From: an uncultured Prevotellaceae bacterium
GTDB taxonomy: Bacteria; Bacteroidota; Bacteroidia; Bacteroidales; Muribaculaceae
Length of the DNA stretch: 53,326 nucleotides
NCBI GenBank assembly: GCA_900322135.1
Contig: ONYP01000012.1
Location: 1 to 53,326 of the forward strand
Direction of reading: 5' to 3'
Under the pieces are notes generated by a model, which worked only from the letters and a program-made list of their open reading frames with translations, had not been told where the DNA came from and ran no database searches. Shown piece after piece: positions 42,254 to 48,973 of the stretch; positions within the stretch are counted from its first letter, which is position 1; every line of letters starts with the position of its first letter. The position numbers were made by a program, and so were the translations under genes.

Positions 42254-42285
42254 TTGTTGGAAATGGAAAATAGTTTCTATATTTG
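42254..42285 (+). promoter_or_regulatory. Bacteroidetes-type promoter for the SH3-domain operon
   Basis: TTG at 42254-42256, 21-bp spacer, TATATTTG at 42278-42285, 29 bp before ATG 42315. Confidence 0.72.
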
Positions 42286-42314
42286 TGGATGAAATAACAT
42301 TTTAAAACTATGAT

Positions 42315-42827
42315 ATGATGAAAAAGATTCTATTTTTTACCCTGTTGTTTGTCACGGCGTTGGCTGTCGGTGCCCAAAACACAGTTACCGCTTTTATCTG
42401 GGATAACGATCTCACGACCAATATCCGGAACAGTCCCAAGGGCAAGGTGGTCATGTCAGTGTCGGCGGATGAACCCTATGTTTTTGAACTTTCCACACCG
42501 CGCAATGGCTGGTGGAAAATCGAAACATTCTTTAATGCCGCGAACTATGACGAGGACACCTCGCTTGAAGGCTCCAGCACTGGTGAATATTGGATTCACT
42601 CTTCTGTCGTTGCGGTGAGTTCAAGGAATTATGGCGGCGAGGATATCTATTTGCTCGACGCACCCGATGAAGATGCCAACATCGTTGCCGTCTTTAACGA
42701 AGAGGTGATTTTCAAGCCATTGGATGTAGTGGGAGACTGGGTGAAGGTCAAATTGGACAACACCGAAATCGTCGGTTGGATTGAGAAGGAGTGGCTATGT
42801 GACAACCCCTTAACCAACTGCAGTTGA
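42315..42827 (+). CDS. secreted protein with bacterial SH3-like domains
   Basis: 170-residue exported protein, signal peptide to about residue 20 (AVGAQ). The body reads as two SH3b-like segments: TTNIRNSPKGKVVMSVSADEPYVFEL...NGWWKIE (about 33-70) and IYLLDAPDEDANIVAVFNEEVIFKPLDVVGDWVKVKLDNTEIVGWIEKEWLC (about 108-160). SH3b domains commonly bind peptidoglycan or protein ligands. First of four co-oriented genes for secreted proteins; the ligand is unknown. Confidence 0.75.
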   Translation: MMKKILFFTLLFVTALAVGAQNTVTAFIWDNDLTTNIRNSPKGKVVMSVSADEPYVFELSTPRNGWWKIETFFNAANYDEDTSLEGSSTGEYWIHSSVVAVSSRNYGGEDIYLLDAPDEDANIVAVFNEEVIFKPLDVVGDWVKVKLDNTEIVGWIEKEWLCDNPLTNCS

Positions 42828-42920
42828 CCGCAGCCCCCTATGTGACAGAGAAAAAGGACCGTCGGCCTCCGCTGTCCTGTTATATCGATGGTAAGAGTTA
42901 AATGATTATTTATTAAAACT

Positions 42921-43481
42921 ATGATGAAATTCTTTCGGATATTGTTGCTTATGGGTTGCGCAATTGTGGCATTTGCCGCTGTAGCGCAAGAGTACGACCC
43001 TGTCATCGCATCGATTGATGAGGCCCGCCAGCAGGCTAAGGAGTCCATCAAGAAGAACAAGAGTATGGGCAACGAGATGGTGACCACGGTCAACTACACC
43101 GTGCGCGGCCAGGGCAAGACCACCAAGACGGTTCGCTTCTACTTCAACACCGCCCAGGGAACCTACTTCATGCCCGATGATTCCGACCCTCACTTCTTTT
43201 ATCACCCGCTGTACTATGTGACCAGCAGTTACAATATCGGTAAAAAGAAGTACAACGAGGAGTACCTTTTTGACTCCTATTCCCAACGGCTGATGTATTT
43301 GATGACACAGGACTATGATGCGAACGGCAAATTCATTGAGCGTAAAATCTATTTCCACGAGGGGAGCGTCTACTTCGTCCAGGGCCCGCCGATTGACGAC
43401 TTCATGGAGGCTGTTTACCTCATGCAGGCCAATGAACTGAAGATCGCGTTTGACAATATTATCGGAAACCCTAAAGAATGA
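42921..43481 (+). CDS. secreted protein of unknown function
   Basis: 186-residue exported protein with signal peptide MMKFFRILLLMGCAIVAFAAVAQ. A helical segment (ASIDEARQQAKESIKKNKSMG) is followed by a beta-rich body, with KTTKTVRFYFNTAQGTYFMPDD and FIERKIYFHEG. No known domain recognised. It lies 11 bp before the next gene and belongs to the same small unit. Confidence 0.7.
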   Translation: MMKFFRILLLMGCAIVAFAAVAQEYDPVIASIDEARQQAKESIKKNKSMGNEMVTTVNYTVRGQGKTTKTVRFYFNTAQGTYFMPDDSDPHFFYHPLYYVTSSYNIGKKKYNEEYLFDSYSQRLMYLMTQDYDANGKFIERKIYFHEGSVYFVQGPPIDDFMEAVYLMQANELKIAFDNIIGNPKE

Positions 43482-43492
43482 CAGTACTGATT

Positions 43493-44761
43493 ATGAAGAA
43501 GACATTTATCATGATTGCTATAGCGGCATTGCAGTTGATCGCGATGCCGGCAGTAGCCAGTGCCCAACAAGCGGGATTGCCGAACTATGTGAAAGTCTTA
43601 GGTCTAAAAGATGGCATCAAGTACACGATTGGCGCGTATACCGACGATTACAATATCTCATACAATTATTGTACCTACGAGTTGGACCTCGCGGGGCATC
43701 TCGTCTCTTACAGCGAGGCCGAAACGGTTGAGAGCGCATATACCTGGACCGCATCCTTCGACTCCGAAGGTTTGCCCACCCATGTGGAAACCGTGTTTGT
43801 TGACTATTGGAGTGATCCTGATGCAAACGGCAATCCGCCGGTCACGACCACTCAATATGTCGTCAAAAGGGAGAAGAACGGGTCGAAGTTGAAAATCGTC
43901 ATCGAAGAATTCAATGAAGGCGTGCAAGCGATTATCACTCGCGATGACAAGGGCCGCATTATCGAAGTTGAAAATCTCACGAAGGGCGAGGTGTGTCGTT
44001 ATCGTTATCCTGATGGCGGCAATGTGCCCTATGACCTCAATGGCAAGTTGGCATTCCCCCAGGTCGATATGTTTGCCGGGGATCATGTGGATTTCCCGAC
44101 TGCAATCAGTATTTCGGATAATTCCACCACTTTTACCCATGGTTCATGGCAGTTTGAAGTGTTCTTCAAAATAGGGGAGAACATGTTAAAGCCGAGCGCA
44201 GTGAGGGAGGGCTGGAAGCAGCGCACCATCACCGTGCCGGGCCAGAATAGTGACATCGTTGCCTTGTTTGAAGCGTTTCACAATGCATGGCCCACCCATG
44301 AAGGCAGCCGCATCATGCATCAGGCCAATCCTGAACAGTATATTGAAGATGAATTCTATGAGGACGGCTCCGTCATCGACCGCAAGAATGGCTATGTGGA
44401 GTCGGCATGGTATGAGAACGAGGATGGTGGCGAAGACAACGAGGACGAGGAGATTGGCATGGTTTCGGCCTGCGTGTGGAAACGCAACAACGGTCACAAA
44501 CTCTTTGCGGTGACTTTTGATTGTTTAAAGAAGAACTTCATTTGCTTCTATGATTTCGACCCCGCCAAGCGCACGCTGACCCCAGAAGATAGCCCCATCA
44601 AAAAAGAGCATCTGAGCAACCCTGGCCAGGATCCCGACTGGTACACGCTTCCCCATGAAGGGAAAACGCTGCAAGTGGTCGAAAGCACATCTGACGATGG
44701 AGTAGCAACAATCTACTATGACTTCGATGGACAAAACCTGAAATTTTCACGACGCGAGTAA
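43493..44761 (+). CDS. secreted protein whose C-terminal half is duplicated in the next gene
   Basis: 422-residue exported protein, signal peptide MKKTFIMIAIAALQLIAMPAVASAQ; the start is at the MKKTF codon, as the upstream ATG at 43478 has no signal. The N-terminal half (about 30-235) has repeated strand motifs of the RHS/YD-like sort (GHLVSYSEAETVESAYTWTASFDSEGLPTHVETV). The C-terminal half from about residue 238 (EGWKQRTITV onwards) is about 70 percent identical by eye to the next protein, including SDIVALFEAFHNAWPT and DRKNGYVESAW. It carries an extra acidic insertion, ENEDGGEDNEDEE. Function unknown. Confidence 0.75.
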   Translation: MKKTFIMIAIAALQLIAMPAVASAQQAGLPNYVKVLGLKDGIKYTIGAYTDDYNISYNYCTYELDLAGHLVSYSEAETVESAYTWTASFDSEGLPTHVETVFVDYWSDPDANGNPPVTTTQYVVKREKNGSKLKIVIEEFNEGVQAIITRDDKGRIIEVENLTKGEVCRYRYPDGGNVPYDLNGKLAFPQVDMFAGDHVDFPTAISISDNSTTFTHGSWQFEVFFKIGENMLKPSAVREGWKQRTITVPGQNSDIVALFEAFHNAWPTHEGSRIMHQANPEQYIEDEFYEDGSVIDRKNGYVESAWYENEDGGEDNEDEEIGMVSACVWKRNNGHKLFAVTFDCLKKNFICFYDFDPAKRTLTPEDSPIKKEHLSNPGQDPDWYTLPHEGKTLQVVESTSDDGVATIYYDFDGQNLKFSRRE

Positions 44762-44844
44762 TGACAAACCAAGGGTGCTTGCGCCCCTGCAGAAGGATAT
44801 TTGCTAATTGACAGAGTATTAACCAATTCAAAAAATATTGAATT

Positions 44845-45594
44845 ATGAAAAAGACGATCAGTTATTCTATTGTATTGCTTCTTTTCGTTTGGGCCCTCGG
44901 CAGTTGTGGCAACGGTAAGGATGCCAACGAGGGCGCTGATAAGAAGGACAAGGCAACGACCGAGAAAGTTGAAGCGTCAGACTCTGATACTGAAGAAACT
45001 CCGGAGGAAGCCTCGGAAGAGAAGGTAGAGAGCCATAAAGGCATGTATGAGCCGAGCGAATTGGCCAAAGGCTGGAAACAGCGCACCATCACCGTGAAGG
45101 GTAAGAATAGTGACATCGTTGCTCTGTTTGAGGCGTTTCACAATGCATGGCCCACCGATGCAGGCAGCCGCATCATGCATGAGGCCAGTCCCAAACAGTA
45201 TCCTGCAGGTGAATTGTATGAGGAAGGCTCCATCATCGACCGCAAGAATGGCTATGTGGAGTCGGCATGGCTCGAAGGAGAGGATTTGGGCGCGATTTCG
45301 GCCTGCGTGTGGAACCGCAAAAACGGTCACAAACTCTTTGCGGTGACTTTCGATAATACAGGTGATAACTTCATTTGCTTCTATGATTTCGACCCCGCTA
45401 AGGGCACGCTGACACCAGAAAAGAGCCCCATCAAAAAAGAGCATCTGAACTACCCTGACCGGAATCCCGCTTGGTACACGCTTCCCCGGGTAGGAAAAAG
45501 GCTGGAAGTGGTCGAAGATACTCCTGAAGGTGGAGTGGCTGTGGTCCATTACGATTTCGATGGACAAAACCTGAAGTTTACAGAACGCGAGTAA
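44845..45594 (+). CDS. lipoprotein paralog of the preceding protein's C-terminal half
   Basis: 249-residue lipoprotein, lipobox FVWALGSCGN with cysteine at residue 21. A charged Lys/Glu-rich linker (about 22-68) leads into a 180-residue domain, KGWKQRTITVKGKNSDIVALFEAFHNAWPT ... FICFYDFDPAKGTLTPEKSPIKKEHL ... YDFDGQNLKFTERE, which duplicates the C-terminal half of the preceding gene. Even the intergenic sequence after each stop is similar (AGGGTGCTT then CCTG), so the DNA was duplicated past the stop codon. Function unknown. Confidence 0.78.
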   Translation: MKKTISYSIVLLLFVWALGSCGNGKDANEGADKKDKATTEKVEASDSDTEETPEEASEEKVESHKGMYEPSELAKGWKQRTITVKGKNSDIVALFEAFHNAWPTDAGSRIMHEASPKQYPAGELYEEGSIIDRKNGYVESAWLEGEDLGAISACVWNRKNGHKLFAVTFDNTGDNFICFYDFDPAKGTLTPEKSPIKKEHLNYPDRNPAWYTLPRVGKRLEVVEDTPEGGVAVVHYDFDGQNLKFTERE

Positions 45595-45664
45595 TGGCAA
45601 CCGGAGGGTGCTTTCCGTTCCTGTAGACCAGATGGATTAATGTTGGCGTTATTTCAAAACATGC

Positions 45665-45697
45665 GCGGTTGATTTACCACAAAGGTGAATCAACCGC
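45665..45697. terminator. hairpin between convergent genes
   Basis: GCGGTTGATTTACC pairs with GGTGAATCAACCGC (one wobble) around ACAAA: a 14-bp stem between a plus and a minus gene. T runs are weak, so it may terminate poorly or be a REP-like repeat. Confidence 0.55.
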
Positions 45698-45740
45698 TTA
45701 GACCTTGAAAAGACATACCGATAAATTGGAATTCATACAA

Positions 45741-46472
45741 TTATCTCATCCATCCCTCAACCCTGTATATCTTTTCGCATAGTTTTCTTTCCTTCTTTGA
45801 TGTAGCATCTCTAAACCAGACCTCTATTCTAGCAGCATAGTAATCTTCCCAATCACCCTCATAAATGGTAAACTCATACTGATTAACCAATTTAGAAAAT
45901 GAATTTGTGGAGTCCACATGTACCGAGCTTCGACGCCCCAATCTGTCTTCCGATAAAGGGATGTTTTCAGTAACCTCATAGCATCGCAAGAATATTTCAC
46001 CTGCTGGTAAGGAAGGATAGTAAAAATCATATGTATAGATACCGCCTTGGTATCCTTGCCAAACTTGTAGGTATGTCTCTGCATCAAGGCTATCAATAAG
46101 TACATTTTCGTCTGAAGATGACTGAAGTGGCAAATGATACTCCAAACCATCTGGAATTTTATGCTTGCTGCCAAAATCATCTGGTTCAGACTCAAACAAT
46201 GCTGCCATTACTAAAGGCATCCAAAACAAAATCACTATTATGACAGAGAGTATGACGGAGAGCAAAAATGATAAGAGGCATTGCCACCATTTTTTATTGA
46301 TGATCAACACAATCCAAGAAACTGGAAGTAGAATGACAACAAATAAGAGCAAAACACCGACAATGCTTTCGAAAATTATAGTTGTTGAGGAAAATAAGAA
46401 CGTCAAGCCTAGTAAGCAACAACATAGCAATAGTGGCAATACCCACCAGTATTTTAGAACTATTTTTTTCAT
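45741..46472 (-). CDS. membrane protein of unknown function, AT-rich
   Basis: 243-residue protein with three N-terminal transmembrane segments (about residues 8-30, 35-58, 66-92) and a periplasmic beta-rich C-terminal domain (YHLPLQSSSDENVLIDSLDAETYLQVWQGYQGGIYTYDFYYPSLP). Base composition is clearly more AT-rich than the rest of the window, suggesting acquisition from elsewhere. It shares an upstream module with the methyltransferase gene. No function assigned. Confidence 0.7.
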   Translation of the reverse strand: MKKIVLKYWWVLPLLLCCCLLGLTFLFSSTTIIFESIVGVLLLFVVILLPVSWIVLIINKKWWQCLLSFLLSVILSVIIVILFWMPLVMAALFESEPDDFGSKHKIPDGLEYHLPLQSSSDENVLIDSLDAETYLQVWQGYQGGIYTYDFYYPSLPAGEIFLRCYEVTENIPLSEDRLGRRSSVHVDSTNSFSKLVNQYEFTIYEGDWEDYYAARIEVWFRDATSKKERKLCEKIYRVEGWMR

Positions 46473-46514
46473 GCCCGAGTGATTAAAATCCGATTAATCT
46501 TTGTATCATTACGG

Positions 46515-46544
46515 CAAATGCAACGATTTATTTCGCTAAACACT
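46515..46544 (-). promoter_or_regulatory. duplicated promoter module, copy near the membrane protein gene
   Basis: Positions 46522-46544 repeat 47455-47476 with one inserted base. Here the following -7-like octamer, TGCATTTG (46522-46515, minus), deviates by one base from TAnnTTTG. Confidence 0.6.
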
Positions 46545-46672
46545 CATTTTCTTTTATTTTTCGGTGATTTATTATTCATGAGGCGCTGGTACTCGTCCAG
46601 ACTTTTATAATTTTGGAAAAGTTGCTCAACCGCTTGTGATTTGAGAAGACGAGCCTTACACTTTTCTTGCAA
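46544..46672 (-). CDS. possible 42-codon ORF overlapping the methyltransferase end
   Basis: From a TTG at 46672 the frame gives a basic, helical peptide containing KSQAVEQLFQNYKSLDEYQR and ending NKRK. It overlaps the last codons of the methyltransferase gene in another frame. The amino-acid composition looks protein-like and could be a remnant of a larger gene, but there is no good start codon or known family. Confidence 0.22.
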   Translation of the reverse strand: MQEKCKARLLKSQAVEQLFQNYKSLDEYQRLMNNKSPKNKRK

Positions 46673-47414
46673 CGACGATGGGCTGGTAAAAGCCTGAATC
46701 TGCAGGCTGAATCCAAGTGACCTTGCTGCAACCGTTGGCGAGTAACAAGTGCGTGAGTTCTTCTTGACGGGTGGCTCTGTAATCACATTCAAACTTCTTT
46801 ATCTGAAGCGATTCCTCATCATCAATGATGTATTGAATGAGGTGATACCTGTCATCATCCCAGACCCAGGTCTGAAAAGATACCCGTTGGCCTTTGTCCG
46901 TCTTGTGGATATAAGGCGTGGAGTGTGACGGCTTTTTCTCCAGGAGGCTGTCATAGTCACGGATGCTGGCAACGAAGATACCGCCACCCTTGGTCTGCCC
47001 CAGAATACTCTTGACTGCAGATTCCAGGTCGGTTCTTGTAAGCATGTGCGGCAAAGCATTGTCCATGGCAATGACAATGTCGAACTGTTCAGGGAACACC
47101 TCCGACATGTTGCGGAAATCGGCGTGCTTAAAGGTAATCCGGACACCGTTATTGTTCGCTCGGGTTGTTGCTTCGGCAAGTTCGCCGTCGCTGATGTCTG
47201 ATGCCGAGACTTGATAGCCGAGGGCTGCCAGCCCGATGGATTGCGTCCCAATTCCGCAGGCACAGTCAAGAACATGGGCGTTAGCGTCGAAGCCGTTATC
47301 CTTAAAAATCCTGTCCAGTATTACCGCCTGCTCACGGGTCGTTGATTGCCAATCAAGAAACAGTTTTTCATATTGAGTGGCCATCTCATCATAGAAAGAT
47401 TGCGTGATATCCAT
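46656..47414 (-). CDS. class I SAM-dependent methyltransferase
   Basis: 252-residue Rossmann-fold methyltransferase. SAM motif I is HVLDCACGIGTQSIGLAALG (about residues 46-65), then SASDISDGELAEA (motif II), FKHADFRNM, and the post-motif FDIVIAMDNALPHML. Beyond the core it carries DYDSLLEKKPSHSTPYI and SFQTWVWDDDRYHLIQYII, typical of small-molecule methyltransferases rather than DNA or rRNA enzymes. The start at 47414 follows the -7 element; an ATG at 47450 would lie inside it. The substrate is unknown. The gene sits between two copies of a 22-23 bp repeat. Confidence 0.85.
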   Translation of the reverse strand: MDITQSFYDEMATQYEKLFLDWQSTTREQAVILDRIFKDNGFDANAHVLDCACGIGTQSIGLAALGYQVSASDISDGELAEATTRANNNGVRITFKHADFRNMSEVFPEQFDIVIAMDNALPHMLTRTDLESAVKSILGQTKGGGIFVASIRDYDSLLEKKPSHSTPYIHKTDKGQRVSFQTWVWDDDRYHLIQYIIDDEESLQIKKFECDYRATRQEELTHLLLANGCSKVTWIQPADSGFYQPIVVARKV

Positions 47415-47447
47415 ATGCCTGCTCTCCTTTAAATAACTACTCACGGA

Positions 47448-47476
47448 CAAAGGTAACGATTATTTCGCTAAACACT
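47448..47476 (-). promoter_or_regulatory. promoter module of the methyltransferase gene
   Basis: TACCTTTG (47455-47448, minus) matches TAnnTTTG, 33 bp before the start codon. Immediately upstream, 47455-47476 is repeated at 46522-46544. Confidence 0.6.
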
Positions 47477-47485
47477 GCATTTAAA

Positions 47486-47515
47486 TTACGCGAGTTTGCG
47501 TTACGCAGGTTTGCG
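47486..47515 (+). repeat. tandem 15-bp repeat TTACGCGAGTTTGCG
   Basis: TTACGCGAGTTTGCG (47486-47500) is followed directly by TTACGCAGGTTTGCG (47501-47515), 13 of 15 identical. Confidence 0.85.
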
Positions 47516-47715
47516 TAGTTTTGTGGAATTTGTGTGATTGTTCGGTCCATACAGTTTATTTGTAACCAGGAAATCTGCCATTAAGTGGGCTTGCATGTTC
47601 TTGAGGAGTGCGTGAGATGCTGGAGTGGGGATTAGCAAGGTAGGAAGCGAGAAGCGTGGGCGACAAGATTCACTCGCGTTCGCTGGTGCATCTTGTGCGC
47701 TCCCGCGGGGGCGCT

Positions 47716-47840
47716 GCCTTTGAACAACCGATTGCTGCGCAATCATTTGGTTATTTTGTTATAGGGGTGCGCTCGAGTAAACTCGGCGTCACCCCTATAA
47801 CAAAACAACCAACCGCTTAGGCGGTCGGTTGTTCAAAGGC
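47716..47840. repeat. 125-bp cloverleaf-like imperfect palindrome
   Basis: Outer 16-bp perfect stem GCCTTTGAACAACCGA (47716-47731) with 47825-47840. Inside are hairpin GATTGC-TGC-GCAATC (47730-47744), a 21-bp stem (47749-47769 with 47790-47810, one mismatch) topped by CGAGT-AA-ACTCG, and hairpin ACCGC-TTAG-GCGGT (47812-47825). GACAAGATTC flanks it at 47662-47671 and 47847-47856. Confidence 0.85.
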
Positions 47841-48005
47841 GGAGAGGACAAGATTCTCCGACAGGATTTTGTAGTTTGACAAAGTTTGATTATCAGCGTG
47901 TTACGAATTGAGATAGCGATGAAAAACCTTGTTTTTAATTTGTAGTGTCCCTATACTGTCCCTGAAAAATAGCTTTTAAGCGACTTATAGACAGTTAATT
48001 AATCT

Positions 48006-48398
48006 TTATTTCGCGTTCGATTTTTGTGCGCGATAAACCTCCAGGAGTTCTTCCAACAACTTGATGCGCTCGTCCTTCTCGCGCAACATGTCGTCCTTGA
48101 ACTTGATCACATCGTCACGGTGTTTCACCTCCTGCTGCAAGACGTAGGCACTGGCGCTCTTCAGGCCGTTCTTGCTGTCGGTGGACGACAATTCGATGCC
48201 ACCTTCCCTTATAAAAAAGGTGTCAATCGTCACATTGAAGAAATCTGCAATTTGTTCCAACCGCTTTGCCGTGGGATTTCCCGTGATGAGACTCTGGATT
48301 GAATTCTGCTTTGGATTCAACCCGAGTGCCGTTAACAGTGCTTGATTCTGCAATCCTCGCTTCTCAAGCAACTCTTTGATTGCTTTGCCGTTATACAT
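48006..48398 (-). CDS. XRE-family transcriptional regulator with coiled-coil tail
   Basis: 130-residue repressor-like protein. The N-terminal helix-turn-helix (about residues 5-62) shows the Cro/CI pattern: AIKELLEKRGLQNQALLTALGLNPKQNSIQSLITGNPTAKRLEQIADFFNVTIDTFF. A long charged coiled coil follows (EVKHRDDVIKFKDDMLREKDERIKLLEELLEV). It is transcribed away from the two small genes and the primase, the usual layout of a regulatory switch in phages and conjugative elements. It probably binds the inverted repeat in the divergent gap. Confidence 0.85.
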   Translation of the reverse strand: MYNGKAIKELLEKRGLQNQALLTALGLNPKQNSIQSLITGNPTAKRLEQIADFFNVTIDTFFIREGGIELSSTDSKNGLKSASAYVLQQEVKHRDDVIKFKDDMLREKDERIKLLEELLEVYRAQKSNAK

Positions 48399-48435
48399 GT
48401 CCTCTGAATTATAGCATTGAATTTATTTCAAAATA

Positions 48436-48455
48436 ATATGGTTTTTGTGCCATAT
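48436..48455. promoter_or_regulatory. candidate operator of the XRE regulator
   Basis: Inverted repeat ATATGG (48436-48441) and CCATAT (48450-48455) with an 8-bp spacer, between the XRE gene and the plus-strand -7 element. Confidence 0.45.
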
Positions 48456-48472
48456 ATTTTGAAAATGTTTAT

Positions 48473-48480
48473 TAACTTTG
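48473..48480 (+). promoter_or_regulatory. -7 element for the primase operon
   Basis: TAACTTTG matches TAnnTTTG, 52 bp before the small gene at 48533. No TTG at the standard -33 spacing, consistent with a regulated promoter. Confidence 0.55.
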
Positions 48481-48532
48481 CACAAAATTACAACTAAATT
48501 TTGAACTAACAAAATTTTTCAAGCATAAAATC

Positions 48533-48709
48533 ATGAGCATTTCTAATTTCTACAACGAGTTACCGAGGCGCAAGAAATCCCGTTTCAGGGAGCGAGTCAA
48601 CAAGGTGTGCGGTTGGTCATACGGCACATTTTATTATAAGCTCACCCATAACAACCTCACCAGGCTGGAGAGGAAAGCGGTTGGGGATATTATGAAGTCT
48701 TACCAATAA
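48533..48709 (+). CDS. small basic 58-residue protein
   Basis: 58-residue basic protein: MSISNFYNELPRRKKSRFRE, then VCGWSYGTFYYKLTHNNLTRLERKAV, ending DIMKSYQ. The middle reads like a compact helix-turn-helix (R/KVCGWSYGTFYYKL resembles a recognition helix region), so a small DNA-binding regulator is plausible. It is the first gene after the divergent promoter, 12 bp before the next gene. It is too short to assign a family with confidence. Confidence 0.7.
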   Translation: MSISNFYNELPRRKKSRFRERVNKVCGWSYGTFYYKLTHNNLTRLERKAVGDIMKSYQ

Positions 48710-48721
48710 AGGATAAAAGTC

Positions 48722-48973
48722 ATGAGCGGATTGTTCAAGGATCACCACCGCGTCTGCGAGTGGGAAGCTGCGGTTGAGCGCGACGGGCGCTGTGAGCTTT
48801 ATGCTGTGTACTATGTGCCCGGCAAGAATGTGCTTGATCATGCTTCGGGCACAGTGAGAATAGGTATGAAAGGCGACATGCCGATTAACCGCTATGTCAC
48901 CTGGCACCATGACGGTGCCTGCTACAGCGGCAAGCAGCGACTGCCCCAGTACGACCTCTACTTCGATGATTGA
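48722..48973 (+). CDS. small protein preceding the primase
   Basis: 83-residue protein, beta-rich, with CEWEAAVERDGRCELYAVYYVPGK and a C-terminal QYDLYFDD. No recognised domain. Its stop overlaps the primase start by 8 bp, so the two are translationally coupled; a primase accessory role is inference. Confidence 0.7.
   Translation: MSGLFKDHHRVCEWEAAVERDGRCELYAVYYVPGKNVLDHASGTVRIGMKGDMPINRYVTWHHDGACYSGKQRLPQYDLYFDD

Larger units (their letters stand above)
41649..42314. other. gene-free palindrome island
   Basis: No coding region was seen here. It holds the second copy of a dispersed element (41738-41832), a row of short palindromes (41870-41882, 41899-41960, 42044-42056), a long inverted repeat (41977-42030) and, at its end, the promoter of the next gene. 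Confidence 0.75.
47477..48005. other. gene-free region with phased repeats and a cloverleaf palindrome, probable mobile-element edge
   Basis: No convincing gene lies here. In order it holds a 15-bp tandem repeat (47486-47515), an imperfect hairpin and a GCGC palindrome (about 47662-47714), the 125-bp cloverleaf (47716-47840), and two pairs of helically phased heptamers (47873-47889 and 47946-47963). Confidence 0.7.

Noticed and set aside
47501-47746. 81-codon minus-strand frame upstream of the cloverleaf
   Set aside because: It runs through repeats and a palindrome, has Pro/Ala/Ser-rich composition and no family; more likely non-coding.
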